DNA of 52,473 bases, from assembly GCA_026419775.2 (NCBI GenBank), contig JAOPGA020000642.1, forward strand, positions 1 through 52,473. Reading direction: 5' to 3'. The notes under the pieces are model-generated. The model made no database searches and was not told the origin of the DNA. It saw only the letters and a program-made list of their open reading frames with translations. Each line of letters starts with the position of its first letter. The stretch's first letter is position 1. This DNA comes from Acrasis kona (lineage: Eukaryota; Heterolobosea; Eutetramitea; Acrasida; Acrasidae). The translations under genes were made by a program, and so were the position numbers. Below are positions 42,928 through 51,606 of this stretch, piece after piece.

Positions 42928-43587
42928 ATGAGCTACAAGAACCGCTCAGTAGAGATTCGTTTTCAGCTAAAAGATATAGTTCGAGACCCTAGATCACCTA
43001 ATCTTTTTCACCAAGAATGTATATTCGATAAACCGGAGAAGATTAGGTTCATAACGTTTCGAAACTATTTTAGCGCTTTTATAACAATTCAATCAAAGAA
43101 TACTTCAGATGGTACATATTTTAGCGTTGTTCAAAGATACAATCTTATGAGCGACCCTCATTCTCAAAACGATGCTGAGAAATGGCATACCATAGATGTA
43201 CAGAAAACATTTCAGGCCAAATCCGCCACCGACACAAGGTTGCACAAGTATATACGGTTTATATATTTTCAACCTTCACCAAACTGGAAATCTCATCACA
43301 TTCAAAGTATAAAGTTCTACATTGCCGAACCAAAACCGTCAACTCCAATAGTTTCTGTCAGTTCAGTCACCAACAAAGTAATAAATGAGGAGAGAATAAA
43401 TATTAAACAACAACTACCGGAGCTTACCAACATAATTAAAACAACCCTATTGCTCAAAGAATTTGCGCAAGTGTACGAATCTTATCAACAATGTACAAGT
43501 GGTTTAATAGAAGTAAACGAAAACATAGAAAGACCAGGTGAGGAAGTGACCTCGCTTTATTATAAACATCACAAATTACCTCAATAA
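42928..43587 (+). CDS. NICN1: Nicolin-1-like protein, tubulin polyglutamylase complex subunit
   Basis: The intronless 219-residue frame matches nicolin-1 in order and length: ITFRNYFSAFITIQ, RYNLMSDPHSQNDAEKW and RFIYFQPSPNWKSHHIQSIKFY, all conserved blocks of the family (ITFKNYYTAF, CLMPDPHSEE, LRQPSPLW). Nicolin-1 is a subunit of the TTLL1 polyglutamylase complex that modifies tubulin tails, mainly in cilia and centrioles. Its presence suggests that the organism makes flagella or basal bodies at some stage. The C-terminal ~60 residues are helical and less conserved. The TAA stop lies inside AATAAA. Confidence 0.8.
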   Translation: MSYKNRSVEIRFQLKDIVRDPRSPNLFHQECIFDKPEKIRFITFRNYFSAFITIQSKNTSDGTYFSVVQRYNLMSDPHSQNDAEKWHTIDVQKTFQAKSATDTRLHKYIRFIYFQPSPNWKSHHIQSIKFYIAEPKPSTPIVSVSSVTNKVINEERINIKQQLPELTNIIKTTLLLKEFAQVYESYQQCTSGLIEVNENIERPGEEVTSLYYKHHKLPQ

Positions 43588-43839
43588 ATAGTTGTCATGT
43601 GGATTTACTTCAGATTACGGTGATAATTGTACAGGTGTCCGTTTGGTGTTGTAAAAGCGATGAATCTCAATCACACAATAAGTAATTCTTTTCTGTCGTT
43701 TCCTAACGTTGAGAGTTACGATGTTTCCCATCATCAGACAAGGTGTTACTTTTATGTCCTTAGTGTTAAAAGATTGACGGTCAATCAAAATTGTCGGCTA
43801 TTTTTGGAGAAGTAGGATTATTTTTACAAATACAAAGAA

Positions 43840-44868
43840 ATGACCGCAACTGATTGTTCGTGTGGAAGGATTGATACACACACTCACATACTACCCGAAA
43901 CATGGCCTGACCTCAACAAAATGTTTGGATATGGAGGTTTCATAGCACTTGATCATCACAAACCAAAAAGCGCACGCATGATGAAGGATGGTCAGTGTTT
44001 CAGAGAAATTGAAGATAACTGTTGGAATCCTGAAACTAGAATAGAGGAAATGAGGAAAACCAATGTAACAAAACAAATTTTGAGCACCGTACCGGTCATG
44101 TTCAATTATTGGGCAAAGCCAAAGGATACATTAAAAGTCTCAACAATACTAAACGATCACATCCATGATGTCTGCAACCAATACGAAGATTCCTTTGTTG
44201 GACTTGGTACCGTCCCCATGCAGGCACCAGATCTTGCTTGCAAAGAATTAAGAAGATGCATGGAAGAGCTGGGAATGAAAGGCATTGAAATAGGTACCCA
44301 CGTAAACAAACAAACGCTTGACGACCCAAGCATGTTCCCCATCTTTGAGACGGCCGCCGAATTAGGTGCCACCATCTTTGTACATCCCTGGGACATGATC
44401 GGCAAGGACCTAATGAAAAAGTATTGGATGCCTTGGCTTGTCGGCATGCCTGCAGAAACAACATTGGCCATGTGTTCGTTGATGATGGGGGGTGTCATGG
44501 AGAAGCTTCCCAATCTAAAGTTTTGCTTTGCTCATGGAGGCGGAGCGTTCCCCTTCACAGTCGGTAGGATTGAGCATGGATGGAATGTGAGACCTGATTT
44601 GTGTCAAACCGACAGCAGGACCAACCCAAGAGACTTTTTTGGAAAATTCTGGGTCGATTCATTGGTACATGATCCAAAGGCATTCAAGTACTTGGTGGAT
44701 GTGGTGGGAGACGATAAGGTCGTGCTTGGAAGCGATTATCCATTCCCATTGGGAGAGTTGAGGCCTGGAGAGCTGATTGAGAAATCAAATGTTGGATTCT
44801 CGAGAGAACAAAAAGATAAAATGTTGTACCATAATGCGGTGGATTGTTTTAACTTGTCAAAGAATTAA
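43840..44868 (+). CDS. ACMSD: 2-Amino-3-carboxymuconate-6-semialdehyde decarboxylase
   Basis: The intronless 342-residue frame has family length and the amidohydrolase-fold metal site. RIDTHTHILPETWPDL supplies the first two His. IFVHPWDMIGKDLMKKYWMPWLVGMP supplies a third His. FCFAHGGGAFPF supplies a fourth, and VVLGSDYPFPLGE supplies the metal Asp. The enzyme diverts the kynurenine/tryptophan pathway away from quinolinate and NAD towards 2-aminomuconate and acetyl-CoA. Residues matching the substrate Arg and Trp lids are present in the expected order. It is the most strongly conserved enzyme in this part of the window. It is probably cytosolic, with no targeting sequence. Confidence 0.93.
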   Translation: MTATDCSCGRIDTHTHILPETWPDLNKMFGYGGFIALDHHKPKSARMMKDGQCFREIEDNCWNPETRIEEMRKTNVTKQILSTVPVMFNYWAKPKDTLKVSTILNDHIHDVCNQYEDSFVGLGTVPMQAPDLACKELRRCMEELGMKGIEIGTHVNKQTLDDPSMFPIFETAAELGATIFVHPWDMIGKDLMKKYWMPWLVGMPAETTLAMCSLMMGGVMEKLPNLKFCFAHGGGAFPFTVGRIEHGWNVRPDLCQTDSRTNPRDFFGKFWVDSLVHDPKAFKYLVDVVGDDKVVLGSDYPFPLGELRPGELIEKSNVGFSREQKDKMLYHNAVDCFNLSKN

Positions 44869-44981
44869 AGTTTTCACTTTTCGAAATTGTTGTTGTAATG
44901 GATCAGACTGACATGTTCCAACTTTGGTGTTTTTTTATAGACGTCAATCCTTTAGCCTATAGACAAACAAGGTAATACAAA

Positions 44982-45488
44982 ATGAATGGTAGGAGGGCAT
45001 CTGACGTAGGTTTATTGAGGCTTCGAAGTGACCATGATGAAAAACAAAAAAGGAAGAATTCATTTACGCAAGGCTTGTTGTCTCACTACTTTCATAGAAA
45101 GAATAGTTCGCCTGAACTATCGTCAAATGACAAAACATTGAAAAGAATCATTTCAGATCAAAACAAAAGATTGGTACTGTACAATCTAACAATGAGGGAG
45201 AATAAAAAACACCTTATAGATTTGTTCGAGGCGATAAAAGTGTATGAAAAAATTAAAGATTCGTACTCACAAATAAATACTGCTTGTCGCATTTACAACC
45301 GATACCTAAAGACAGATGCAGAACTTCAGGTAAATGTTAGTAGTGATTTGGTATCAGACTTGCAGTTCTTGGAAGATGATAAAGATACACTTTATGGAAA
45401 GCTAGATGTAAACACGTTTTGTGGTGTGAGGGTTGAAGTTAAAAAAGAACTACTAGAAATATGGAATAAAAGTCAAGAAAATTTTTAA
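44982..45488 (+). CDS. RGS-domain protein
   Basis: The 168-residue frame starts at ATG 44982. A basic N-terminus (MNGRRASDVGLLRLRSDHDE) and Ser-rich linker lead into a reduced RGS domain: LIDLFEAIKVYEKIKDSYSQ, ACRIYNRYLKTDAELQVNV, then LYGKLDVNTFCGVRVEVKKE and the terminal helix WNKSQENF. RGS proteins accelerate GTP hydrolysis by G-alpha subunits. The early helices are hard to place, so the domain may be partial or divergent. A 36-nt stretch, 45330-45365, has perfect splice signals (GTAAATG...TTGCAG) but codes for conserved RGS residues in frame. A duplicated 3' segment follows at 45619. Confidence 0.65.
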   Translation: MNGRRASDVGLLRLRSDHDEKQKRKNSFTQGLLSHYFHRKNSSPELSSNDKTLKRIISDQNKRLVLYNLTMRENKKHLIDLFEAIKVYEKIKDSYSQINTACRIYNRYLKTDAELQVNVSSDLVSDLQFLEDDKDTLYGKLDVNTFCGVRVEVKKELLEIWNKSQENF

Positions 45489-45618
45489 TTTGCTTTTTTT
45501 ATGTAATTCTCCTTGTCGTCTTGTTTGAAAAGTTGGTATGCAACAAGAAACCTACGTGGGCAACACTGTTTTTGTAAAGTAGGGCAATGTCAAACAGTTG
45601 AATTTGATGCCGAAATAG

Positions 45619-45888
45619 CTAGATGTAAAAACGTTTTGTGATGTGAGGGTTGAAGTCAGAGCTAGTTTAGTCAGAGATTATGTTGGAAATTGCAATTGCC
45701 AGACAGTTCGTTCGACAATCAAGAACAACCAAGGTGATCTAGAGCAATGTAGCGATGTGGACGAGATCGAGTCATTTGATACTGACGATACCGAAGAATG
45801 GGAGCCTGAACCAAATGAGCCGCGCACAACACTCGTTACATTAAGTCCCACCCTGAAATTGTTTGACAAGTACAGAACATTTAAATAA
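45619..45888 (+). pseudogene. Duplicated RGS terminal segment (alternative last exon or gene remnant)
   Basis: The segment from 45619 repeats the RGS gene segment from 45402: the first 38 bases match at 36 positions (LDVKTFCDVRVEV against LDVNTFCGVRVEV). It then diverges into an acidic tail (SDVDEIESFDTDDTEEWEPE). There is no in-frame ATG before the homologous part, but an AG acceptor (GAAATAG) directly precedes it, so it could be an alternative terminal exon. Joining it to the GT at 45330 keeps the frame. The TAA stop lies in AATAAA like functional genes. Alternatively it is the remains of a tandem paralogue. Confidence 0.5.
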
Positions 45889-45913
45889 AGTTAATTTATT
45901 GAAAAGTCGATGA

Positions 45914-46555
45914 TTATGGTAACTTTGCATCCTTATATTTTTTGACTACAGCCTCCCATAGGGTCTCAAAAGGAAGTACTGCATAACCACTATCATCTGA
46001 TAGAGATCTAATAATTTGACCTGCATACATCTTACCAATGGCCACCGGTGCACCTGAATCCCCTTTTGCAAGTGTATCTCCAGCCGATACAGGTTTAATT
46101 TTGATGACCTGCATCTCTGGATAACTTTCATCATACATGACCCCAAACGACTTGAAATTTTTTAACTTCATTTCTACTCTTCCTTTAGACTGTGGAACCA
46201 ATTTTAATGCGATGAAATCCTCGTTGTCTTTTATAGACTTTCTCCCTTCCGTGAAATGTAAATCTGATTTATTTCCAAAGTTATAGGAAACTGCTGAGTG
46301 GCTAATTTTAACTACTGCTAGGTCAAGGTTATCCCACTTCTCTTCATATCCGGTGGCGATTTCTGGTCTCTTACTCTTATCCATCGGCGTGTAGTCGTCA
46401 TTATTTTTGAGGGTTATTTTCGACTCTTTAGATTCGTCGATAAAGTTGTGAGCATCCGTGGTAAAATAGAGTCCTCCATCGTGCTCGAAAATGATGCCTA
46501 CTGAGCATTCATTTTTTGTTCCAATAATTATCTCTGCTCCTGGGTAGAGTGTCAT
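45914..46555 (-). CDS. Trypsin-fold serine peptidase without signal peptide
   Basis: The intronless 213-residue frame shows a PA-clan catalytic triad in order: His in YFTTDAHNFI, Asp in NLDLAVVKIS and Ser in LAKGDSGAPVAIG. Length and the simple GDSGAP motif resemble short bacterial-type (S1/S7-like, V8-related) peptidases rather than animal trypsins. It begins MTLYPGAEIIIG, with no signal peptide and no zymogen propeptide, so it is either cytosolic or lacks an undetected first exon. The substrate is unknown. Bacterial origin is possible, since it has no intron, but the base composition is not distinctive. Confidence 0.75.
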   Translation of the reverse strand: MTLYPGAEIIIGTKNECSVGIIFEHDGGLYFTTDAHNFIDESKESKITLKNNDDYTPMDKSKRPEIATGYEEKWDNLDLAVVKISHSAVSYNFGNKSDLHFTEGRKSIKDNEDFIALKLVPQSKGRVEMKLKNFKSFGVMYDESYPEMQVIKIKPVSAGDTLAKGDSGAPVAIGKMYAGQIIRSLSDDSGYAVLPFETLWEAVVKKYKDAKLP

Positions 46556-47354
46556 TAAAAAATGCCAAGAGATAAAAGTTGTGTAGTTCTTTTTATGTCA
46601 TATTCTCTTATCAATGTCAGGGCGAACTTCCTCTCATCAAAATCACGACCATCAATGTCATAACTATTTTTATTCAACTTGTTTGTCCAAAAGCAGCAAC
46701 ATCAGAGTGTAACGTTTAAAATCAAATGAATATTCCAAATGTTTCTGGCAAATGCATCTAAAAACATTGTAAAAGAGATAAACTTAAAGGTGATTAGTTG
46801 ATATCCATATTGATCATCTTGTGTGAGTGTGCGAATATTTTAACACGTTTCGTAGCATACATCCTTGGCAAATCATCCTAGATTTTTTTTATGGCCAGCT
46901 AATCATATTGATTGACAATTTCGCCACGTTTAAATAATAGGTCAGGGCCGGAGCCTACTTTCTGCTGTTTAATAATCGCTTCGTTTGCGCCCAAATAATT
47001 CCATATTACCGCTGGGTTTCCGCTTGTAATTGCCCATTAGATCTCACGTACTACTGGGTTTCCGCTTGTAGGTGCCTATTCTATACATCTTACAGCTAGA
47101 TTTTTGCACGTAAATAAACATTATACTTTAAAGTACTAGACGTGTTAGTATATATTCGCACACTCGCATGATCAACATGGTTGAATAATCCTGTTAGCTG
47201 TTCTAAATAGTATGCTTTTGTCCTTGTTTCGTAGGGCTGTACGCAAACAAACACTTACCACCATGAACACAACTCATATGGCCAACCGAATCAAAACATA
47301 ATTGGTTGGCTGGGAATATTTCGAAGAATTGACCATAAATCTTAAAAAATAATT
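46556..47354. other. Long intergenic region with a 42-bp-period direct repeat
   Basis: About 800 bp without a supported gene, the longest such stretch here, upstream of the divergent tubulin. CTGGGTTTCCGCTTGTA occurs at 47012 and again at 47054, each followed two bases later by TGCC. The two copies sit 340 and 300 bp before the tubulin ATG and might be protein-binding sites. Otherwise it is AT-rich. Confidence 0.5.
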
Positions 47355-48542
47355 ATGGGCGAGATTATACATATACAAAATGGGGCTTGTGGCAATAGAA
47401 TAGGGGAAGAATATTTAGCTAGAATATCTCTCGAGCATGGTATTTATAACTATGAATATAGTGGATGTTCAGACTGCGATCTGGTACGGGTTGGAACATA
47501 TTTCAACGAAACCCAAAACAAATACACGGCGAGAGCAGTAATGGTAAATCTTGATCCTAGCCCTTTAGACAGCGTGAAACAAAATCCAGGTCGATGCTCT
47601 GTATCTAATAACAATATTATAACAGGAAATGTTGGCGCGCTAGGTAGGTGGAAGGAAGGTAGGATATTAAGTAGCGAAATTATAGATACTGTTATGGATG
47701 TTATTAGATGTGAAGCTGAAAAAGCAAACAATCTTCAAGGCTTTCAAATGCTGCATTCGTTGGGAGGTGGATGCGGATCGAGTATGAGCTCTCTGATAAT
47801 GGAAAACATACGAGATAATTATGTTAAAAAAGATATCCTAAATTTTCCTGTTTTCCCCTCTAGAAGGTTGGCGACAAGTCAAGAGTCATATAACACAATA
47901 ATGGGACTTGATTCTCTTATAAATTACTCAGATTGTGCGATATGCATTGACAACGACACAATAGAAAACAAGATTGGAAAAGTTAACGGTATCGATGATC
48001 TAAAACTAGTGAATGAGACTATAACTCTTGCAATGTCAGGAGTGACCCTGCCATTAAGAAGTTATGACCATGAACATTTTTCACTTGGAGACTTAATGAA
48101 GGTTACAAAGGATAAATTAAAATTTTTAATGTGTGGAGTCTCGCCTATTCCTGAGTGCAGATATGATAGAATCTGGCATGATGTTGTTAGTAATGATAAC
48201 ATGATTGTTCCCACAAACGGATATCAGAGAAGATTAATTTCTGGTCTAGTCACATATCGAGGTAGGTGCAGTGATGTCGATGTTTATGATCAAGTAACAC
48301 AACAGTTATCAAACTACTATGTTGAATGTAATGGTGTTGACATTAGCATATGCCAAACAATTCCGATTAGACACCATAAAATATCAGCATGCTCGATCTT
48401 GAATTCAGTAAACATTATATACTTGCTTGAGAATGTATTAAAAACTTCGGAAACTAATTTCATTGGGCCTAAATACCAAGATATTGTTTATGCTAAAGAA
48501 AGTGTATTAAATTTGATCAATGAATATAAATTGCAGGGATAA
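47355..48542 (+). CDS. Highly divergent tubulin lacking the acidic C-terminal tail
   Basis: The intronless 395-residue frame starts MGEIIHIQNGACGNRIGEEY, matching the N-terminus of beta-tubulin (MREIVHIQxGQCGNQIG). The nucleotide-binding G-box is altered (LGGGCGSSMSS for GGGTGSGM). Other tubulin landmarks are eroded (QNPGRCSVSNNN, FPVFPSRRLATSQESYN, GVTLPLRSYDHEHFSL). It ends at helix H12 (VYAKESVLNLINEYKLQG), so the 20-residue Glu-rich tail used for polyglutamylation and kinesin binding is missing. The protein is ~50 residues shorter than beta-tubulin, with most loss around the taxane loop/M-loop region. Heterolobosean amoebae are known to have unusual mitotic tubulins, which fits, but this copy seems more divergent still. 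The AT-rich codon use suggests low expression or fast evolution. Confidence 0.85.
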   Translation: MGEIIHIQNGACGNRIGEEYLARISLEHGIYNYEYSGCSDCDLVRVGTYFNETQNKYTARAVMVNLDPSPLDSVKQNPGRCSVSNNNIITGNVGALGRWKEGRILSSEIIDTVMDVIRCEAEKANNLQGFQMLHSLGGGCGSSMSSLIMENIRDNYVKKDILNFPVFPSRRLATSQESYNTIMGLDSLINYSDCAICIDNDTIENKIGKVNGIDDLKLVNETITLAMSGVTLPLRSYDHEHFSLGDLMKVTKDKLKFLMCGVSPIPECRYDRIWHDVVSNDNMIVPTNGYQRRLISGLVTYRGRCSDVDVYDQVTQQLSNYYVECNGVDISICQTIPIRHHKISACSILNSVNIIYLLENVLKTSETNFIGPKYQDIVYAKESVLNLINEYKLQG

Positions 48543-48632
48543 TTTCAACAAGGTCAAAGTTTCTGACGTCTCGGGACCCCAAGATCATGTAATAAAGATT
48601 TTATTTTCAACAAGGTGGTCATAAACATTAAA

Positions 48633-48734
48633 ATGCTTTCTGTGATGCTTGCCTTCCTGTTGATGCTGATGTTGTTCCCGGTTGACCAGTGGAGGTTTAT
48701 CAACGGGGAATATCATGTCAAGTGTCTCCAATAA
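48633..48734 (+). CDS. Small ORF upstream of PDI (possible uORF)
   Basis: A 33-codon frame (MLSVMLAFLLMLMLFPVDQW then RFINGEYHVKCLQ) ends 29 bp before the PDI start. The N-terminus is strongly hydrophobic. It is either an upstream ORF in the PDI leader or a tiny secreted/membrane peptide. The region 48543-48763 holds nothing else. Confidence 0.35.
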   Translation: MLSVMLAFLLMLMLFPVDQWRFINGEYHVKCLQ

Positions 48735-48763
48735 TAACCGTTATCAAGACACTCTAACTACAG

Positions 48764-50326
48764 ATGAAAGCGATAGTCTTGACCCTTGTTCTTCTGTTAG
48801 TGTGTGTTTACGCCAAGAATGTGACTGAAGTTACGAGCGAAAATTGGAATGAGGTTGTAAAGGGTTATAACTACTCTCTTGTTTCATTTACAGCACCTTG
48901 GTGTAGTTTTTGCAAATCCCTTCATCCGGAGTACCAAAAGGTTGCCGAAGACAACAAAAATGACGACGTTTTGGTAGCAAACTTTGATTGTACAAAAGAG
49001 GGCAATGCAGATATTGCATCAAGACTCAACGTGAGAGGTTTTCCAACAATTATTCTCTTAAAAAAAGGCGAATATCTAGCCAAGTTTAATGGAGATCGCT
49101 CATCGGAGGCTCTATCTTCTTGGTTATTAAAGAAAACATCAACCCCAGTCACCACATTGAAGAGTGCTCAGGATTTGAAGCAATATTTGTTTGATGCGGG
49201 AGAAAAACTCACAAATGTCGTTGTTGGATATTTCAATGATGAGGATTCAGAAGAAAGACGCCAATACTTCAAATTATCTGAACATCCTGAGGCTGAGGAA
49301 TTTGAGTTTGTAGAGATGTTGGGAGCAGAGCATAAAACCGCAGAAACCAAGGACCACATCGCTCTTCACAGATATTTTAAGCCGGATCCAATTACACACA
49401 CTTCATTTGGTGATATCTTGAGCCTAATTCGTTCAGAAGGCTATCCTCTTTTGCCTGAGATTCAAGAGTCTTACCAAAGACTCACACAGAGTGACAAATT
49501 GACAGGCATTATTTTTGTTGACCCTTCAAAAGACAACAAAGACACTCTACAAGAAGTTGAGAATGCGGCTGAACAATTGAAAGGAAAAGTATCATTCGTT
49601 CATGGAGATGGTATCATGTTCGCAGAGTATGCAGAGAATTTAGGAGTTAAAATCCAAAAGCTACCCTGCTTTGTCGCAACTTACTTTGCAGAGAACAAGA
49701 AGTACATCCCTGCGGATACCTTCGTCATCAACTCACAACAGGTCAAGACATTTTGTGAAGAAATTCTTAGTGGACACATTCAACCTACATTGAGGTCACA
49801 ACCCGTTCCCGCACAAAATCCGAATTCAACAGTCGTTGAACTAGTGGGTTCAACATTCGACTCAGCTGTAATGAAAGACACACAAAATGACATTCTGGTC
49901 TACTTTTATGCCAAATGGTGCAAACATTGCAAGGCCTTCTCTCCAAGGTACGATTACCTCGCTTCCTTGTTGAAAAACGTAGACAACTTAATTGTCGCCA
50001 AGATTGATGGATCTCAAAATGACATTCCTTTTGATATCGAAGGATACCCACTTTTCGCTTTGTTCACCACAAATAAAGCGGAGCCGACTGTTTATGAAGG
50101 AAAGAGAAGCATAAAAGCCATGATTCAATTCATCCAAGATACTGCAGTTGCTTCTAAAAGTAGCGCACAACTTGTGACTCTAGATGATGTGGAAGAAGAA
50201 GTAGTCGAAGAACAGAACCAACAAGAACCACCGGAAGGATTCAATGAGAAGGAACAAGACGAAGAAGAAGAGGATATCTTTGATGGTCTTGAGGAGGAAG
50301 CAAAAGATATAAAAGATGAACTATAA
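48764..50326 (+). CDS. ER protein disulfide isomerase-like protein with KDEL
   Basis: The intronless 520-residue frame begins with a signal peptide (MKAIVLTLVLLLVCVYA) and ends with the ER-retention signal KDEL. Two catalytic-type thioredoxin domains flank a b-b' region, as in PDI. The first has APWCSFCKSLHP (Cys47/Cys50) and the second FYAKWCKHCKAFSP (Cys ~386/389). Both pairs differ from the classical CGHC, which should lower or change redox potential. A Glu/Asp-rich segment (EEVVEEQNQQEPPEG) precedes KDEL, as in calcium-binding PDIs. The expected role is disulfide formation or folding of secreted proteins, such as the glycosidases of this window. It is well conserved apart from the active-site residues. 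Confidence 0.92.
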   Translation: MKAIVLTLVLLLVCVYAKNVTEVTSENWNEVVKGYNYSLVSFTAPWCSFCKSLHPEYQKVAEDNKNDDVLVANFDCTKEGNADIASRLNVRGFPTIILLKKGEYLAKFNGDRSSEALSSWLLKKTSTPVTTLKSAQDLKQYLFDAGEKLTNVVVGYFNDEDSEERRQYFKLSEHPEAEEFEFVEMLGAEHKTAETKDHIALHRYFKPDPITHTSFGDILSLIRSEGYPLLPEIQESYQRLTQSDKLTGIIFVDPSKDNKDTLQEVENAAEQLKGKVSFVHGDGIMFAEYAENLGVKIQKLPCFVATYFAENKKYIPADTFVINSQQVKTFCEEILSGHIQPTLRSQPVPAQNPNSTVVELVGSTFDSAVMKDTQNDILVYFYAKWCKHCKAFSPRYDYLASLLKNVDNLIVAKIDGSQNDIPFDIEGYPLFALFTTNKAEPTVYEGKRSIKAMIQFIQDTAVASKSSAQLVTLDDVEEEVVEEQNQQEPPEGFNEKEQDEEEEDIFDGLEEEAKDIKDEL

Positions 50327-50352
50327 ATACTTTTATGTACAAACAAATTGTT

Positions 50353-50774
50353 TTATTTTATGCGAATGTTATGTTGTAGCGGTAGTTTCCGTTTGATTTG
50401 TCTTTTTTCTTCGCGTAAGAAAAGAAAGGCTGAATTCGCAACGGGAGACTGCGTATGCCTGAGGTGATAACAGCTTCGTTTACAGAATCTCCTGAGGGAT
50501 TTATTTATGTGGCCCTTTGGTATTATTGTTTCAAATATATTCTTTTCGGTCTCAATGACGTTTTCTAGGCAGTACTTCATTATAGTTGTGATTGTATGTT
50601 GTTGTATTGTACTACATCATCAATATACCATCCTGTTCGACTGCTCTTTGCTTCTATTTCACCAACCAATCATACAATTTGGAAAACAGGATTTCAAACC
50701 CCTGCTTTGGGTTTGGTTTCAGCTGCAAATGAATCAAGGTTTACCTTTACGCGAATTGCTTTGCTCTTCCTCAT
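50353..50774 (-). CDS. Hypothetical small basic protein, tentative four-exon gene
   Basis: Exons proposed: 50774-50745, 50701-50676, 50640-50616 and 50574-50353. The introns are 43, 35 and 41 nt with GT-AG ends and agreeing phases, giving 100 residues (MRKSKAIRVKGFEILFSKFR..., TGWYIDDYCLENVIETE..., IIPKGHINKSLRRF) with a basic tail. A minimal alternative is the 75-codon ATG frame at 50580. The stop is inside an AATAAA, which supports a real gene 3' end. No family is recognised. Confidence 0.4.
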
Positions 50775-51162
50775 ACCACTAACGCAACATGTATGCAAGA
50801 AATCATCTGGTGTTATTTAGGCTAACTACACGATTGTACTCTATATAGTACATGATGATAATTTCATCATTCTAAAAATTCAGTGTGGTTCACGTCATGA
50901 TGCTAATGGCTTGCCGCACTGTTGAGAAACCATTTAAAAGTTAAATTTGATGGCGAAATCTAAATTCATAGCATTCATTCCTCAGACATGTAGAATGCCT
51001 CAGCTGTTGTTATAGCGACAACATTCATTTTCTATGGAGAGTAAAGTTTTGTAACAACAAATATTTTTAACGAAAATAATGTTTATAGTAAATATAGTAC
51101 AAAGCTAAAGTAGGATTTTTAAAGCGCTACTTCACACAGATACAATGTCCGCCACAGTTATC
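50775..51162. other. Intergenic region, nothing recognised
   Basis: About 390 bp, AT-rich, with no reading frame or element that I can support, next to the broken RNR gene. Confidence 0.5.
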
Positions 51163-51606
51163 TTAAAATTCTGCCTCCGTTGTAAACTCTCTTTCTTCTG
51201 TTGATGACATGATGTTTGCTTTGGCATATTCTCCAACCCTCTTCTCGAAGAAATTTGTCTTTCCGTTTAATGATATCAGCTCCATCCATTCGAATGGGTT
51301 GGCGGCGTTATATAATTTGTTGTATCCAAGGGCCAAAAGTAACCTGTCAGCGACGAATTCGATGTATTGTATCATCAACTTGCTGTTCATACCGATAAGG
51401 TTTACAGGAAGAGCCTCTGTAATAAATTCCTTTTCAATCTCGACGGCCTCTCCGATGATTCTGTAAAGATGGTCTTGTTCCAATTTTGTGAACTTGAGTT
51501 TGGAGTACAAAATACAGGCAAAGTCGCAGTGAAGACCCTCATCTCTTGAGATGAGCTCGTTTGAGAAAGTTAAACCAGGCATCAAGCCACGCTTCTTTAA
51601 CCTGAT
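51163..51606 (-). pseudogene. Ribonucleotide reductase small subunit, C-terminal part only
   Basis: The minus-strand frame carries the end of an R2 protein: [28 protein letters not shown] with the diiron Glu and His, [50 protein letters not shown] and an R1-binding C-terminus ([10 protein letters not shown]). About 145 residues of a normal ~330-380 are present. Upstream of LKKRGL the frame continues ~30 codons with no R2 similarity and meets a stop. Another gene on the opposite strand begins at 51822, so the N-terminal half with the radical Tyr and first iron ligands is missing. It is a truncated duplicate, a pseudogene or a result of misassembly. Confidence 0.75.

Noticed and set aside
43588..43839. 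62-codon frame between NICN1 and ACMSD
   Set aside because: No homology, poor start context, and it fits the intergenic spacing of the window.
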